From NCBI GenBank assembly GCA_026874595.1, contig CM049318.1, positions 2,357,741 to 2,421,740 of the forward strand: a stretch of 64,000 nucleotides of DNA, written 5' to 3'. The notes below the pieces were generated by a model that did not search any database, was not told the origin of the DNA, and saw only the letters and a program-made list of their open reading frames with translations. This document shows, piece after piece, positions 1-11,050 of this stretch; the stretch's first letter is position 1, and each line of letters opens with the position of its first letter. Origin of the DNA: Sipunculus nudus. Taxonomy: Eukaryota; Annelida; Sipuncula; Golfingiida; Sipunculidae. Made by a program: the position numbers and the translations under genes.

Positions 1-165
1 TTTCAGATTTTCAAGGAGATTTTTCATGGATCTCACTTGATGTCAAGTAAAAAGATTCCAGGTACAGTTGTAACGATTTGTGCCCTGTTATGGACAGATG
101 GCCTGACGGACGACGAACAAAGAGCAATCAGTAAAGCTCAGATGACTTACAGTCAGCTGAGCTAA
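1..165 (+). repeat. 3' end of a tailed dispersed repeat
   Basis: This is the end of a copy of the family that fills 180-1575. It shows the family's body sequence, a short GACGGACGACG run and then a terminal hairpin at 135-163: arms AGCTCAG and CTGAGCT enclose a second stem, TGACT with AGTCA, around a 3-base loop. AAAAA follows at once. The copy is cut by the window edge. Confidence 0.8.
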
Positions 166-179
166 AAATAGAGAAAAAT

Positions 180-1575
180 TGCATAAAAATAAAACAAAAT
201 CCATGTTGCACAACCAGTCTGCAGGAACTGATAAAATAGTCCTTAATAAATATGCATGCACAAAATCACGGTGATCAACGCAAAAGTTGTTGAGATACTG
301 GAGCTTTTTTAAAAAAAATCTTTTAATTATTCTGGTGAGGGGGGGGGGGTACTTCGGAGCCCCATACCTCAGAGGTTATGGGTAACAGAGACCTAATTTC
401 AGGTTTCCACGGAGATTTTTCTTGGGCCTCCCTGCATGTCAAGAGAGAAGATTCTAGGTCCAGTTGTTACGGTTTGTGCCCTTTTACAGATGACTGCATC
501 TTAAGAGGTCTCCAAAATAGAGGGAAAAAAAATCGTAAAAATAAAAAAAAGGTGGCGCCACCAGGCTGCAGAAACTGATGAAATATTCCATGATCAATAT
601 CTATGCATATCTATATCAATGCAATAGTTGTTCAGATACCTGAGCTTTTGTATCAAATTTTCCATTATTCTGGGGGGGTACTCCGGAGGCTTATAGCTCA
701 TGCAGAGGTTATAAGTAACAGAGACCTAATGTCAGGTTTCCAAAGAGATTTTTTATGAGCCTCATTGCAAGTCAGGAGAGAAGATTCTAGGTCCAGTTAT
801 TACCATCTGTGCCCTGTTAACAGATGACCGCATCTTAAGAAATCTCAAAAATAGAGAAAAATTCGTAAAAATCGAAACAAACAGGTGGCACCACCAGACT
901 GCAGATACTGATGAACATTCCATGATCAATAACCATGCAACAAATCATGGTGATCAATGCAATAGTTGTTAAGTTCCTTGAGCTTTTGTATCAAATTTTC
1001 CATTTTTCTGGGGGGTACTTCGGAGCCCCATAGCACAGAGGTTATAAGTTACAGAGACCTAATTTCAGGTTTCCAAAGAGACTTTTTATGGGCCTTCCTG
1101 CATATTAGGATAGAAGATTCTAGGTCACGTCCTTACGATTTTTGCCTTGTTAACAGATGGCTGCATCTTAAGAGGTCTCAAAAAAGAGAAAAAAAAAATC
1201 ATAAAAATTTAGGTGGCGCCACCAGTCTGCAAAACTGATGAAACACTCCATGATCAATATCCGTGCAAACAATCATTGCGATCATTGCATTAGTTCTTCA
1301 GATACTTGAGCTTTTGTATCAAATTTTCCATTATTCTAGGGGGTACTTTGGAGCCCAATAGCTCGAGTAATATGGGTAAAAGAGACTTAATTTCAGGTTT
1401 CCAAAGAGATTTTTATGGAACCTCCAACGATTTTAAGTTAGAAGATTCTAGGTCTAGTGGTTACGATTTGTGCCTGGTTAACGAAGGACAGACAGACGGA
1501 CAGACAGACAGACGGACGCCGGACAAAAGGTGATCGCTATAGCTCTGATGACTTTCAGTCAGCTGAGCTAAAAAC
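180..1575 (+). repeat. Tandem ~330-bp units ending in a hairpin tail
   Basis: There are about four degenerate head-to-tail units. Each opens with the 12-bp palindrome GGTGGCGCCACC or a variant (perfect at 551-562 and 1212-1223, one change at 884-895; the unit before 551 has a decayed start). Each then carries CCATGATCAAT, a TTGAGCTTTTGTATC segment, a G-run followed by GTACTTCGGAGCC, and AGAAGATTCTAGGTC. Only the last unit has the terminal module: a GACAGACGGA run at about 1489-1515 and a hairpin at 1541-1569 followed by AAAAA. A single-unit copy with the same head and tail lies at 57541-57900. Open frames here are repeat-derived. The elements are non-coding, and their transposon class is unknown. 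Confidence 0.85.
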
Positions 1576-3921
1576 CAAACATTAATTCACTAAGAGCGGA
1601 AAAGTCAGTATAACGAAATGAGAAGCTTTTTTATCGTCTTTAATACTTTTTCTTTACTAATGTACAAAACAGAATAAATACTTCTTCTGGGCCACTTCCA
1701 TTGTCCAGTTAAGTGTTTATCTTTACCATTTTTCCCATAGAGAAAATTAAATAAAGTACATAGTCGTAAATATTATGACAGCAGTCACTACGTTTGACAT
1801 TTATTCACCAAACAATTCCTCTATGTATAAAAAATAATCTTTATTTTTGAGGGACTGTGGGAATGACCTTACATGGAATATTATGTAGAAAAAAATGCCA
1901 GAAAAGCCACTTTTACCCGCATCTCTGAAGCAAAAATTGATTAATACGTTTCTTTCATCGATTATCAATTACATTATCATCTCATTTAATCACTGTCAAG
2001 TCCGCCGGAGAAAAAGCGGAAGAGATCTAAGAAATCCAATTAACCAGGTGAAAGTTATCTAGGAACAAAAAAAATTACCGATACGCCCCCTGATTTCATT
2101 GGTTCAGCGCGTAGCTGTGCGCATATCTACAAAGACCGACAGGATATATATCTTATATCTGCCCCTTTCATGTATGGTTATTAATGCAAAGAACGCCTGG
2201 CGACCAGCGAGCGTTTATTTACAATAAGTCAAAATGACGGGTGTATTTAATTAACGGTAACAAGGTGTGCCTAACTCAACTGATGTTGCCCGTGCCGACG
2301 GCTGAGACAACCATCAGTACATGTCCGAACTGTTTCCACATCAAAGACCGCACGCTGTTGATTTATCAGTGACTTATCTGGCTGTCTGTCCGAGCTCGCA
2401 GCCCCAAGAGGCTGGCCATACACCCCGAGACACTTAAACATTAGGTTGTGCCGAAGAACAAAACCGCTTGTGACAGCTTACATCAAAGAAAGGTACCAGG
2501 CCGCCGGGCTTTGAAGTCAGCCGCCGAACAAACAGTGTTCACCTGCTGGCGAACGGGAGGTTTCACACCGCATCGCATCGTCCGCAGATCCCAAGCGACT
2601 TTTCCTTCTTTTGATCAGTCTATGCCTCTGTACTTTAGACCAAAGTAAATATTCTTTGAGCTGTAGGTTACGTACTGCCGATACAGATTACCGCTGCTTC
2701 GGTATTTAACAAAGACTACAATATAATTGTTACCAACTGGAGGCATTTGTGTTGGGCGACGTTCAAAGAGAACTGCACGGGACTACATTTCCATTGTTTA
2801 TAACTAATGCTTAGAAAAACAAAGGCACAAGATCAAGAGCTCCGTACTTGAAACGTGCATGATAGAAAATTGGTCGTCGGTGTCGAGCGTGTCCTTATGA
2901 GAGGTTACTCGGTATCTTTTTGATCTTTTACATGTATTTCTCAGGTTCTTATGCCATTTTCAATGTTAACCATAACAAGCAGAAGCCTTTTAATAAGAAA
3001 TATAAGTATTGTGTTTATTTATGTTAGCTCTTATTACAAGAATCTTAAGCATAAAGCTATGTATTATTTTATCACATACCTTTTTTTATTTTCACAGCAT
3101 AAAATGTAAAAAGGTTACCGAAAAATATGTATTCACACAGTATTGGAACAGTTGTATTATTTGATTTAATATGAATTGCTTCTTTTTCAATATAAGAATT
3201 ATCCTCCTGTATATAATCAAGGTCTATATATATATAAAGAGAATTTCCGGGAGCAGCTGGATTTTGAAATGCAATAAACAGTTTCCTATTTTCGGTGACA
3301 CGTTATGTATTCCGATTCTGTTTCAACGCCATTAAGAATCCAGTTGTGACCTGGGATTTTAATCAAATACCATAAGACAGTTTGTTTTAGAAACAAGTAA
3401 TGATTGTTAACTGAATGTAGGAGATGAACCGGAAATGAAGAAGTAGAGGTTTGCGGATGAATGCGTTCAGTGAGAGCCACATGGTTGCGAACAGATCTGA
3501 AGTTAATTCGGATAATTTTGTTCAAATTTATCCGAGTTGAATATTTTATGTAATTCCAATTTCAATGACGTTTAATCAAACGTGTCATTTCAGTTGGTAT
3601 CATTTCAATTCAAATACAGAAATGTTGGATTTTTCATAACAAGACGAGCATCAAGATGCACAAAATTTAGTTTTTATGTATCTGTAAATTACCTGAACAT
3701 CATATAGAAACACAAATCTAATTTGAGAAATGTTTCGTACTTTAACATATATATGTGAAAGCTGATACAAGCCAATTTACTCAGCTCAATTCAAATAAGC
3801 CTGTGGACTTCAATTCCGATTATTCAATTTTCCTTTTTTTTTTTTTTTTCCTATTCTTTTCCAGTTCAAATCATCAAAACAGAATTGACCCCAGGTCTGG
3901 TTCAAGATGAACTTGGCTCAC
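1576..3921. other. No gene recognised; partly GC-rich unique DNA
   Basis: No exon with convincing splice sites or conserved motifs was found. About 2280-2640 is clearly richer in GC and CpG than its surroundings and is not repetitive, so it could be regulatory or hold a short exon, but no frame stands out. There is a long T-run near 3833-3850. Further exons of the gene at 3922-4392 would be expected here on the minus strand, but I could not identify any. Confidence 0.4.
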
Positions 3922-4392
3922 CTTTTAATCCTTCTTGTAACCCGTTGGCAAAGAAGACTTTGATATTTTTCTTGAGGAAGCCGTTGTCCCTGAGGAGTCT
4001 GTAGATCTGCCAGACGTTCTTCATGTGTCGTCGCTGTGATCCGAGCCTGTTGAAACCCCCGGAAAGTATCACAGCTTGGTCACATATCTCCATGATACGG
4101 CAGCTCGTATGCACTGTCTCGTGAGAAGTCTCGCAACGCCTCGTGTTCTCTCGCAGAGCGTCGCATATTATTTTTGAAGTCTCGTTCCGCGGCCGCAAAA
4201 TCGGACAAGGGGCGAACCCAGCAATGTCCGACCGGCACACCAGACGTTGTTCTCGCAAGAAGTCACGCTCCAGGAACACCAGCGGGATGAAGTTGACCTC
4301 GCACCGCCTGGAAAAGTTCCGACGTCGTCCACGACGGTCTACAAGGTTGCGACATCTTCTTTTCAGGGCCAACTGGAGACATCCATCTTTAC
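3922..4392 (-). CDS. Internal exon of a Cys-rich protein with a C13/legumain-like fold start (tentative)
   Basis: The exon is bounded by a CGTTTTAG acceptor just above 4392 and a strong donor, AAAAG|GTGAGC, just below 3922. It is 471 nt long, begins and ends in phase 1, and encodes 156 complete residues. Codon use is GC-rich, unlike the flanks. Residues 4-103 hold nine cysteines and a basic segment (residues 10-29), and there is one N-glycosylation sequon (N69-E-T), which suggests a secreted or lumenal protein. Residues 105-150 read QAVILSGGFN, then RRH at 120-122, an amphipathic helix (NVWQIYRLLRDNGF, 125-138) and a second strand (NIKVFFANG, 142-150). That order resembles the first strand, RH motif, helix and second strand of C13 (legumain/GPI8) caspase-fold proteases. 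The catalytic His and Cys would lie in later exons at lower coordinates, which I did not find, so activity is unproven. The exon call is firm; the family call is an inference. Confidence 0.72.
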
Positions 4393-6112
4393 CTAAAACG
4401 AATGAACACACATCTATAGGACACTATCTTTTCTTTGAAAACGTAACCAAATATAATACTTGAGGAGGGTCCTGTTACCATCGTTTCTTGGAAAATGAAC
4501 ACACATTGAACAATTGAAAAGGGGCCGTCTATCCATCTCTTCCTGAAATTTAGACACACATATGGCATCACACGAGGGGATGCATGGATAAGTCCTGGGA
4601 ATTATTATATAATCTGATGTTTAACCTATAAGCTGAAGCTTTGGTGTGGGTAATCTCAGAGTATCTACATGAAAATGATTGGCTTCTCGATCACTATAAC
4701 GTCATTTACAATTAGACTTTTGACTGTTCTTACCAATGGTTCAGAAAGAATGTCTACTTTAAGTGCAAACACGAGAAGCGAATCGAATAAATCGCCCAAC
4801 ATGGTGCTGAATCAGCATTTTTTTCTTCTTCTTCTGCAGTATGGACAACAAGGGTATCGAATATTGCATGTTGAATTCATTATTGGAAAACCGTATCCGA
4901 TAGCCTGTATTGTGAAATCGGCTAATATTGAGCCACCTGTCTTTTCGAACTGTTGTCTCCATTCCTAGACTACTTAAAATTAGCTTATGTACAAATCGAT
5001 TTTCGAATTCTGTATTCAGAGGCAAAGACTATTTGTAGTTTTGATTAATTTTATAATTAACAAAGCGAATTCTGATTACATAGACCGTGATTAATATATT
5101 AGGGTTTAATTCAAATAAGTTACATATCCAAATCTGGTTCCAAAACCTGAAAACATTCATACGCGCGTTTAATTTTACAAATTCATTTATTGACTTTCTT
5201 TTCACAGTAACAAGGTCAATTATGCTTTTTTTTAACAGGTCTCAGTACCCGTAATCGACTACAGCTGCGATAAATTCAACTAATTTACGGGCGTTAGATA
5301 AACTGAGGGCGGGAAAGGTTTTATTCCTTTGAATCAACGCATTGTAAGACCACTCAAAACAAGTAAAATTGCCGTATTATAATTCCAAGTTAGGCAGCCA
5401 TGTTTGAGGAAGTCGCGGACTCGGACAAAACCACAATTTGGTGGTCGGGCACAGGCGCCCGTGCGGGCCAAACAATTGGTACAAATTGGTCTGATTATAA
5501 AGTGTTAGCATGTATAGTCAACAAAATTTGCCACGACCCTCCGTAATATAAAGGAAGCGGGCCCGGCCTCTCTTTGGCCGGCACCTGATGAAAGGGGCTT
5601 CAAAGATTGGTCGGGTTGTGCTGGCTTCACGCTTGTGTTCCGCTCTCCTATCGGACCAACACGTCGTGAGAACCAACGGCACAAGAACAGCCGATACAAA
5701 TTCAAGCTTCAATAAGACTCGACCTGCGGGAGGTACTTTCAAAATCTAATCATCCGTCGCTGTAGGGTCTTGCCCTGTCTGTTTGTAGGGCCCCCCTTCC
5801 TTGTGACCCGTCTAAGACCTGAACCAAGTTCGTCAATCACCGCTCCCCTTTGATCTGCGGATTACCGCTGTTACGGCAGTTTATATTGCAAATTGCCTTT
5901 AGTCCGATTGACCAGTTATAAACTACTGTATCAACAGGCTGAAATAAATCCTTTCATTTTAAGCCGACACAATGTTGTTAGAGGCTTTCATGTTGCAAAA
6001 CAGTCGCGCCCCTTTGCCCCATGGGAAGGAATGAACTCGTTTAGACTCCATAATAGATCTTAGGTTGGGATACAGCGATTGCACGCACTGTACTGTGATT
6101 TACGCTTATAAG
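4393..6112. other. Intron or intergenic DNA; GC-rich patch 5400-5900
   Basis: Upstream exons of the gene at 3922-4392 are expected on the minus strand here or further on. About 5400-5900 is GC- and CpG-rich and non-repetitive. A minus-strand frame at 5518-5742 looks signal-peptide-like but lacks an ATG and convincing splice sites. Nothing else was recognised. Confidence 0.35.
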
Positions 6113-6122
6113 ATCTCTCTCG

Positions 6123-6162
<40 letters not shown>
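6113..6162. repeat. (CT)n microsatellite
   Basis: An almost pure CT tract of about 50 bp, with two CG interruptions at its left end. Confidence 0.95.
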
Positions 6163-6164
<2 letters not shown>

Positions 6165-7369
6165 AAGATGTACAAGCTAATATACTGGGGGAAATATCAG
6201 ACAATAACATGTTGTTTTGCTGAAACGATTGTGCAAGAACATCGTGAAAGGGCTCAGATGTCTCAAAATACAGACTTAGGACAACAATGGCTCTGGTCTG
6301 AACTCAATTGATCAGTTAAAATGACTAAGGGTCAAGACTATTTTCATCACTATGGTCCATTCACCAGCGCTGACGGGCTATAAGATTTAAGTGGCGGCAG
6401 ACGGGGGTGCCCTGGGGTACCTGTGCAGGTTAGCCATAAAACTGACGCCGTCAATATCAACAGTACTTTCGTAACTCACTAGCGCCACCTGCCTGCAACT
6501 GCTGACAATGAGTGTTAGGGTCGGGTATTTGTTTTTATAAAAAAACATGATTTGTTATATCTGAAATTATAAAACAAGGAAGCAAAGAAGGGACCCGCAT
6601 CAACCGATAAGTTTCATAAGTTATGTTAATTCATTGATGGCTTGAATGAAAGAACCAATATAACAGATATAGGTTCTTCCTCAAATTTAGCCGATCGAAC
6701 ATAAAAATGTAGCAAATATTATATTTATTATTTATTATTTAATTATATTATTTTTAAGATATTTAAACAGACAAACGTCGGCGAACACATAGCCTCAGCG
6801 AGGTTCTTGGCGAAGGTTATTACATACCGTACATAACACTTTGTAAAATATATGACGGCCTATGTCCCAATATACACAGCAAATATTAACATGTACTTAT
6901 TATATTTATATAACTAGTAAACCCTGTGTACGTAATCAGTCGCACTTTACCGAAGCATGAACGAGCACGCCTGATCATAAGACCTAAAGGCAAACAAAGG
7001 GACTACTTATAGACTACTTAAAGCAGAAGTTATCTGTTAGCTATTAATATACACATATCTTTATATAATATATATCATATACATATGATGGTATCATATG
7101 TAAAGAGCTACGCTAGATAAGGTATATTGTATAACTTTCTTTGTCATGGACAGAGTTAATTACATGAGGATTATCAAAATCAGCTGCTACAGCTTTTGAC
7201 CGACATAGCAGCCTCTTTGGATAAGTAAACGTGTTGTACATTTATAAATATAACCATCTACTTCACAAAAGATGGAAAAAAAAAACAATTAATTTTCATC
7301 ATACTTTGAATGTTTGTGTTAACAGGACGATTGCATTACGTGGATTATGTCAAGGAGTTGGCAGTTTAA
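6163..7369. other. AT-rich DNA, no gene seen
   Basis: The stretch includes ATTTATTATTTATT runs near 6720-6755 and TA-rich palindromic text near 7050-7100. No exon, RNA gene or transposon end was recognised. It forms the left flank of the large minisatellite. Confidence 0.4.
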
Positions 7370-9600
7370 GGTAAGGGGTGGGTGTTGTTAATGGGATGAT
7401 ATTTAACTGGAATGTCCGTGTTAATGGGATGGCTGTGTTATCGGGCTGGCCGTGTTAACGGGATGGTCGTGTTATCTGGGTGGCCATGTTCAGGGGATGG
7501 TTGTGTTATCGAGATGGCTTTGTTAATATAATGGCCGTGTTAACAAGATGGTTGTGTTATCATGTTGGCCGGGTTAACAAGATGGTTATGTTATCATGAT
7601 GACCATGTTAAGAAGATGGTTGTGTTATTATGATGGCCGTGTTAACAATATGGTTTTGTTATCAGGGTGATCGTGTTTATGGGCTGGTAGTGTTACCGGG
7701 GTGCCCGTGTAAATGGGATTGTTGTGTTATCGGGGTGGCCGTGTTAATGGGATGGTTGTGTTTTTATGAGGACCGTGTTAACGGGATGGTGGTGTTATCG
7801 GGGTGGCTGTATAATGGGATGGTGGTGTTATTGGGATGTCTCCGTTAACGGGATAATTGTGTAATCATGATGGCCTTGTTAACGGGATGGTGGTGTTATC
7901 GGGGTGGCCGTGTTTACAAGATGGTTGTGTTATCATGATGCCCGTTTTAAAGGGATGGTGGTGTTATGGGGGAGGCCGTGTGAACAAAATGGTTGTGTAA
8001 TTATGATGGCCGTGTTAAAGGTACGGTGGTGTAATCAGGGTGGCCGTGTTAACGGGATTTTGGTGTTATCGGGGTGGCCGTGTTAATGGGATGGTTGTTT
8101 TATTGGGCAGGCTGTGTTAATTGAATGGCAGTGTTATCAGGTTGGTTGCGTTAACGGGATCGTTGTGTTATCATGACGGCCGTGTTAAAGGGATGGTGGT
8201 CTAATCGGGTCAGCCGTGTTCAAAGGGATGTTGGTGTAATAATAACATAATAACAGGATGATGGTGTTATCGGGACGGCAGTTGTAAGTGGAAGATGGTG
8301 TAATTGATGTCACCTTAAACACCACTGGGATGGTAGAGTTATAGGGTGGTCGTGTCATTGGATGGTGGTTTTATTGAGGTGGTCGTGTCATTTGATGGAG
8401 ATCTTTTTGGGGTGGTCGTGTCAGTGGATGGTGGTGTTATCGGGGTGGCCGTGTTAACTGGATGGTTGTGTTATTGGGATGGCTGTGTTAATCGGATAAT
8501 TGTGTTATCACGATGGTCTAGTTAATGGGACGATTGTGTTATCATGATGGCCGTGTTAACGGGATGGTGGTGTTATTGGATTAGCCGTGTTTAAGGGAAG
8601 TTAGTGTTATCAGAGTGGCCGTGTTAATGGGACGGTTGTGTTATCAGGGTTGCCATAATAACAGGATGATGGTGCTATCGGGACGGCAGTTATAAGTGGA
8701 AGATTATGTAATTGATGTCACCCTAAACAACACTGGGATGGTAGTGTTATAGGGTGGTCGTGTCATTGGATGGTGGTTTTATTGAGGTGGTCGTGTCATT
8801 GGATGGAGACTTATTGGGGTGGTCGTGTCAGTGGATGGTGGTGTTATCGGGGTGGCCGTGTTAACTGGATGGTTGTGTTATTGGGATGGCTGTGTTAATC
8901 GGATAATTGTGTTATCACGATGGTCGTGTTAATGGGACGATTGTGTTATCATGATGGCCGAGTTAACGGGATGGTGGTGTTATTGGATTAGCCGTGTTTA
9001 AGGGAAGTTGGTGTTTTCAGAGTGGCCGTGTTAATGGGACGGTCATGTTATCGGGGTTGCCATAATAACAGGATGATGGTGCTATCGGGACGGCAGTTAT
9101 AAGTGGAAGATGGTGTGATTTATGTCACCGTAAACACCACTGGGATGATAGTGTTATCGGGTGGTCGTGTCATTGGAATGGTGGTTTTATTGGGGTGGTC
9201 GTGTCATTGGATGGTGGTCTTATGGGAGTGGCCGTGTTAAAAGGCTGGTAATGTTATCGTGGTGGGCGTGTTCATGGGATTGTTGTGTAATCGGGGTGGC
9301 CGTGTAAACGGAATGGTGGTGAAAACCGCGTGGCCGTGCTAGCGGGATGGTTGTGTTATCTTGGTGGCCGAGTTAATGGGATGGTTGTGTTTTTATAATG
9401 GCCGTATCAACGGGATGTTGTGTTATTAGGTTGGCCGTGTTAACGGGATGGTTGTGTTATCGGGATGCCGTAATTACGAGAAGATGGTATTATCGAGATG
9501 GCAGTAATAACGGGATGATGGTATAATCGAGTCGGGCTTGTTTACGGGATGGTTCGGGGTGGCCGTGTTAATGGGATGGTTGTATTATCGGCTTGGTCGT
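7370..9600 (+). repeat. G/T-rich minisatellite, subarray I (~34-bp unit, ~408-bp higher-order repeat)
   Basis: Tandem degenerate 34-bp units built from TGGCCGTGTTAACGGGA followed by TGGTGGTGTTATCGGGG. The + strand is rich in G and T and very poor in C. From about 8252 a longer unit is superimposed: the segment beginning AACAGGATGATGGTG recurs at 8252, 8660 and 9067, about 408 bp apart, including its divergent interior (GATGTCACC and AACACCACTGG). The array is non-coding, and its short open frames are by-products of the repeat. Confidence 0.93.
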
Positions 9601-11050
9601 GTCAGTGGATGATTGTGTTATTAGGGTGGTCGTGCCAGTGGTACGGTGATGTTATGGGGATGGTCGTTTCAGTGGAATTGTGATGCTATCAGGGTGTTCG
9701 TGTCAGTTTGATGGTGTTGTGATATGGGTGTTCGTGTCAGTGGATGGTGGTGTTATTGGGGTGGTCGTGTCAGAGAATGGTGGTGTTATTGGGGTAGTCG
9801 TATCAGTGAGAAGGTGGTCTTATGGGATCGGTGGTGGTATTAGGGTGGTCGTGTCATTGGGATGGTGGTGTTATTGGGGTGGTCGTGTCAGTGGATGGTG
9901 GTGTTATGGGGTGGTCGTGTCAGTGGGATGGTGGTGTTATGGGGATGGTCGTATCAGTGGATTGTGGTGTTATAGGGGGGTCGTGTCAGTGGAATGGTGG
10001 TGTTATTGGGGTGGTCGTGTCAGTGGATGGTGGTGTTATTGGGTGGTCCTGTCAGTGGGATGGTGGTGTTATTGGGGTGGTCGTGTCAGTGGATGGTGGT
10101 GTTATGGGGTGGTCGTGTCAGTGTGTCAGTGGGATGGTGGTGTTATTGGGGTGGTCGTGTCAGAGGATGATGTTGTTATGGGGTATTCGTGTCAGTGGGA
10201 CGGTGGTGTTATGGGGATGGTTGTATAAGTGGATGAAGGTTTTATTGGGTGGTCGTGTGTGGTCAAATCAGAAGGATGGTGATGTTATTGGGATGGTCGT
10301 GTCAGAGGATGGTGGTGTTATTGGGGTGGTCGTGTCAGTGGATGGTGTTGTTATTGGGGAATTCGTGTAAGTCGATGGTGGTGTTATTGAGGTGGTCATG
10401 TTGGTGGATGGCGGTTTTATTGGGGTGGTCGTGTCAGTGGATGATGTTGTTATTGGGGTGGTCGTGTCAGTGGATGGTGGTGTTATAGGGGAAGTCGTAT
10501 CAGTAGATGATGGTGTTATTGTGGTGGTCGTGTCAGTGGATGGTGGTGTTATTGGGGAAGTCGTATCAGTAGATGATGGTGTTATTGTGGTGGTCGTGTC
10601 AGTGGATTATGTTGTTATTGGGGTGGTCGTGTCAGTGGATGATGTTGTTATTTGGGTGGTCGTGTCAGTGGATGGTGGTGTTATTGGGGAAGTCGTATCA
10701 GTAGATGATGGTGTTATTGTGGTGGTCGTGTCAGTGGGTTATGTTGTTATTGGTGTGGTGATGTCAGTGGATGGTGGTGTTTTGCGGATATTCGTGTCAG
10801 TGGATGGTTGTGTTATTGCGGTGGTCGTGTAGGTGGATGGTCGTGTTATTGGGGTGGTCGTGTCAGTGGATGGTGGTGTTATTCGATCGTCGTGATAGTG
10901 GATTATGGTGTTATTGGGGTAGTCGTTTCAGTGGGATGGAGGTGTTTTGGGAGTTGTCGTGTCAGTGGGATGGTGGTCTCATAGGTGGTCCTGTCATAGG
11001 ATGATGTTGTTATGAGAGTTGACGTATTAGTTGGATGGTAATGTTATGGG
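9601..11050 (+). repeat. G/T-rich minisatellite, subarray II (~33-bp unit)
   Basis: The unit here is TGGTCGTGTCAGTGGATGG followed by TGGTGTTATTGGGG, one base shorter than in subarray I. Because 33 is a multiple of three, stop-free frames run for 150-180 codons (for example 9680-10228 and 10392-10832) and would read as an 11-residue Gly/Val-rich repeat. Short higher-order repeats of about 66 and 132 bp are visible at 10489, 10555 and 10687. No start context, splice site or domain supports translation. Confidence 0.93.

Noticed and set aside
4143-4463. Plus-strand frame of 106 codons, Arg-rich
   Set aside because: It is a shadow of the minus-strand exon at 3922-4392 and crosses its splice acceptor.
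5518-5742. Minus-strand frame starting like a signal peptide (LLKLEFVSAVLVPLVLTTC)
   Set aside because: It starts at TTG, lacks a convincing splice donor before its stop, and a second frame is equally open. It may be real but cannot be supported.
9680-10832. Long + strand frames of 146-182 codons with Gly/Val-rich 11-residue repeats
   Set aside because: They come from a 33-bp minisatellite whose period is a multiple of three. Several frames are open at once, and there is no start context or splice evidence.
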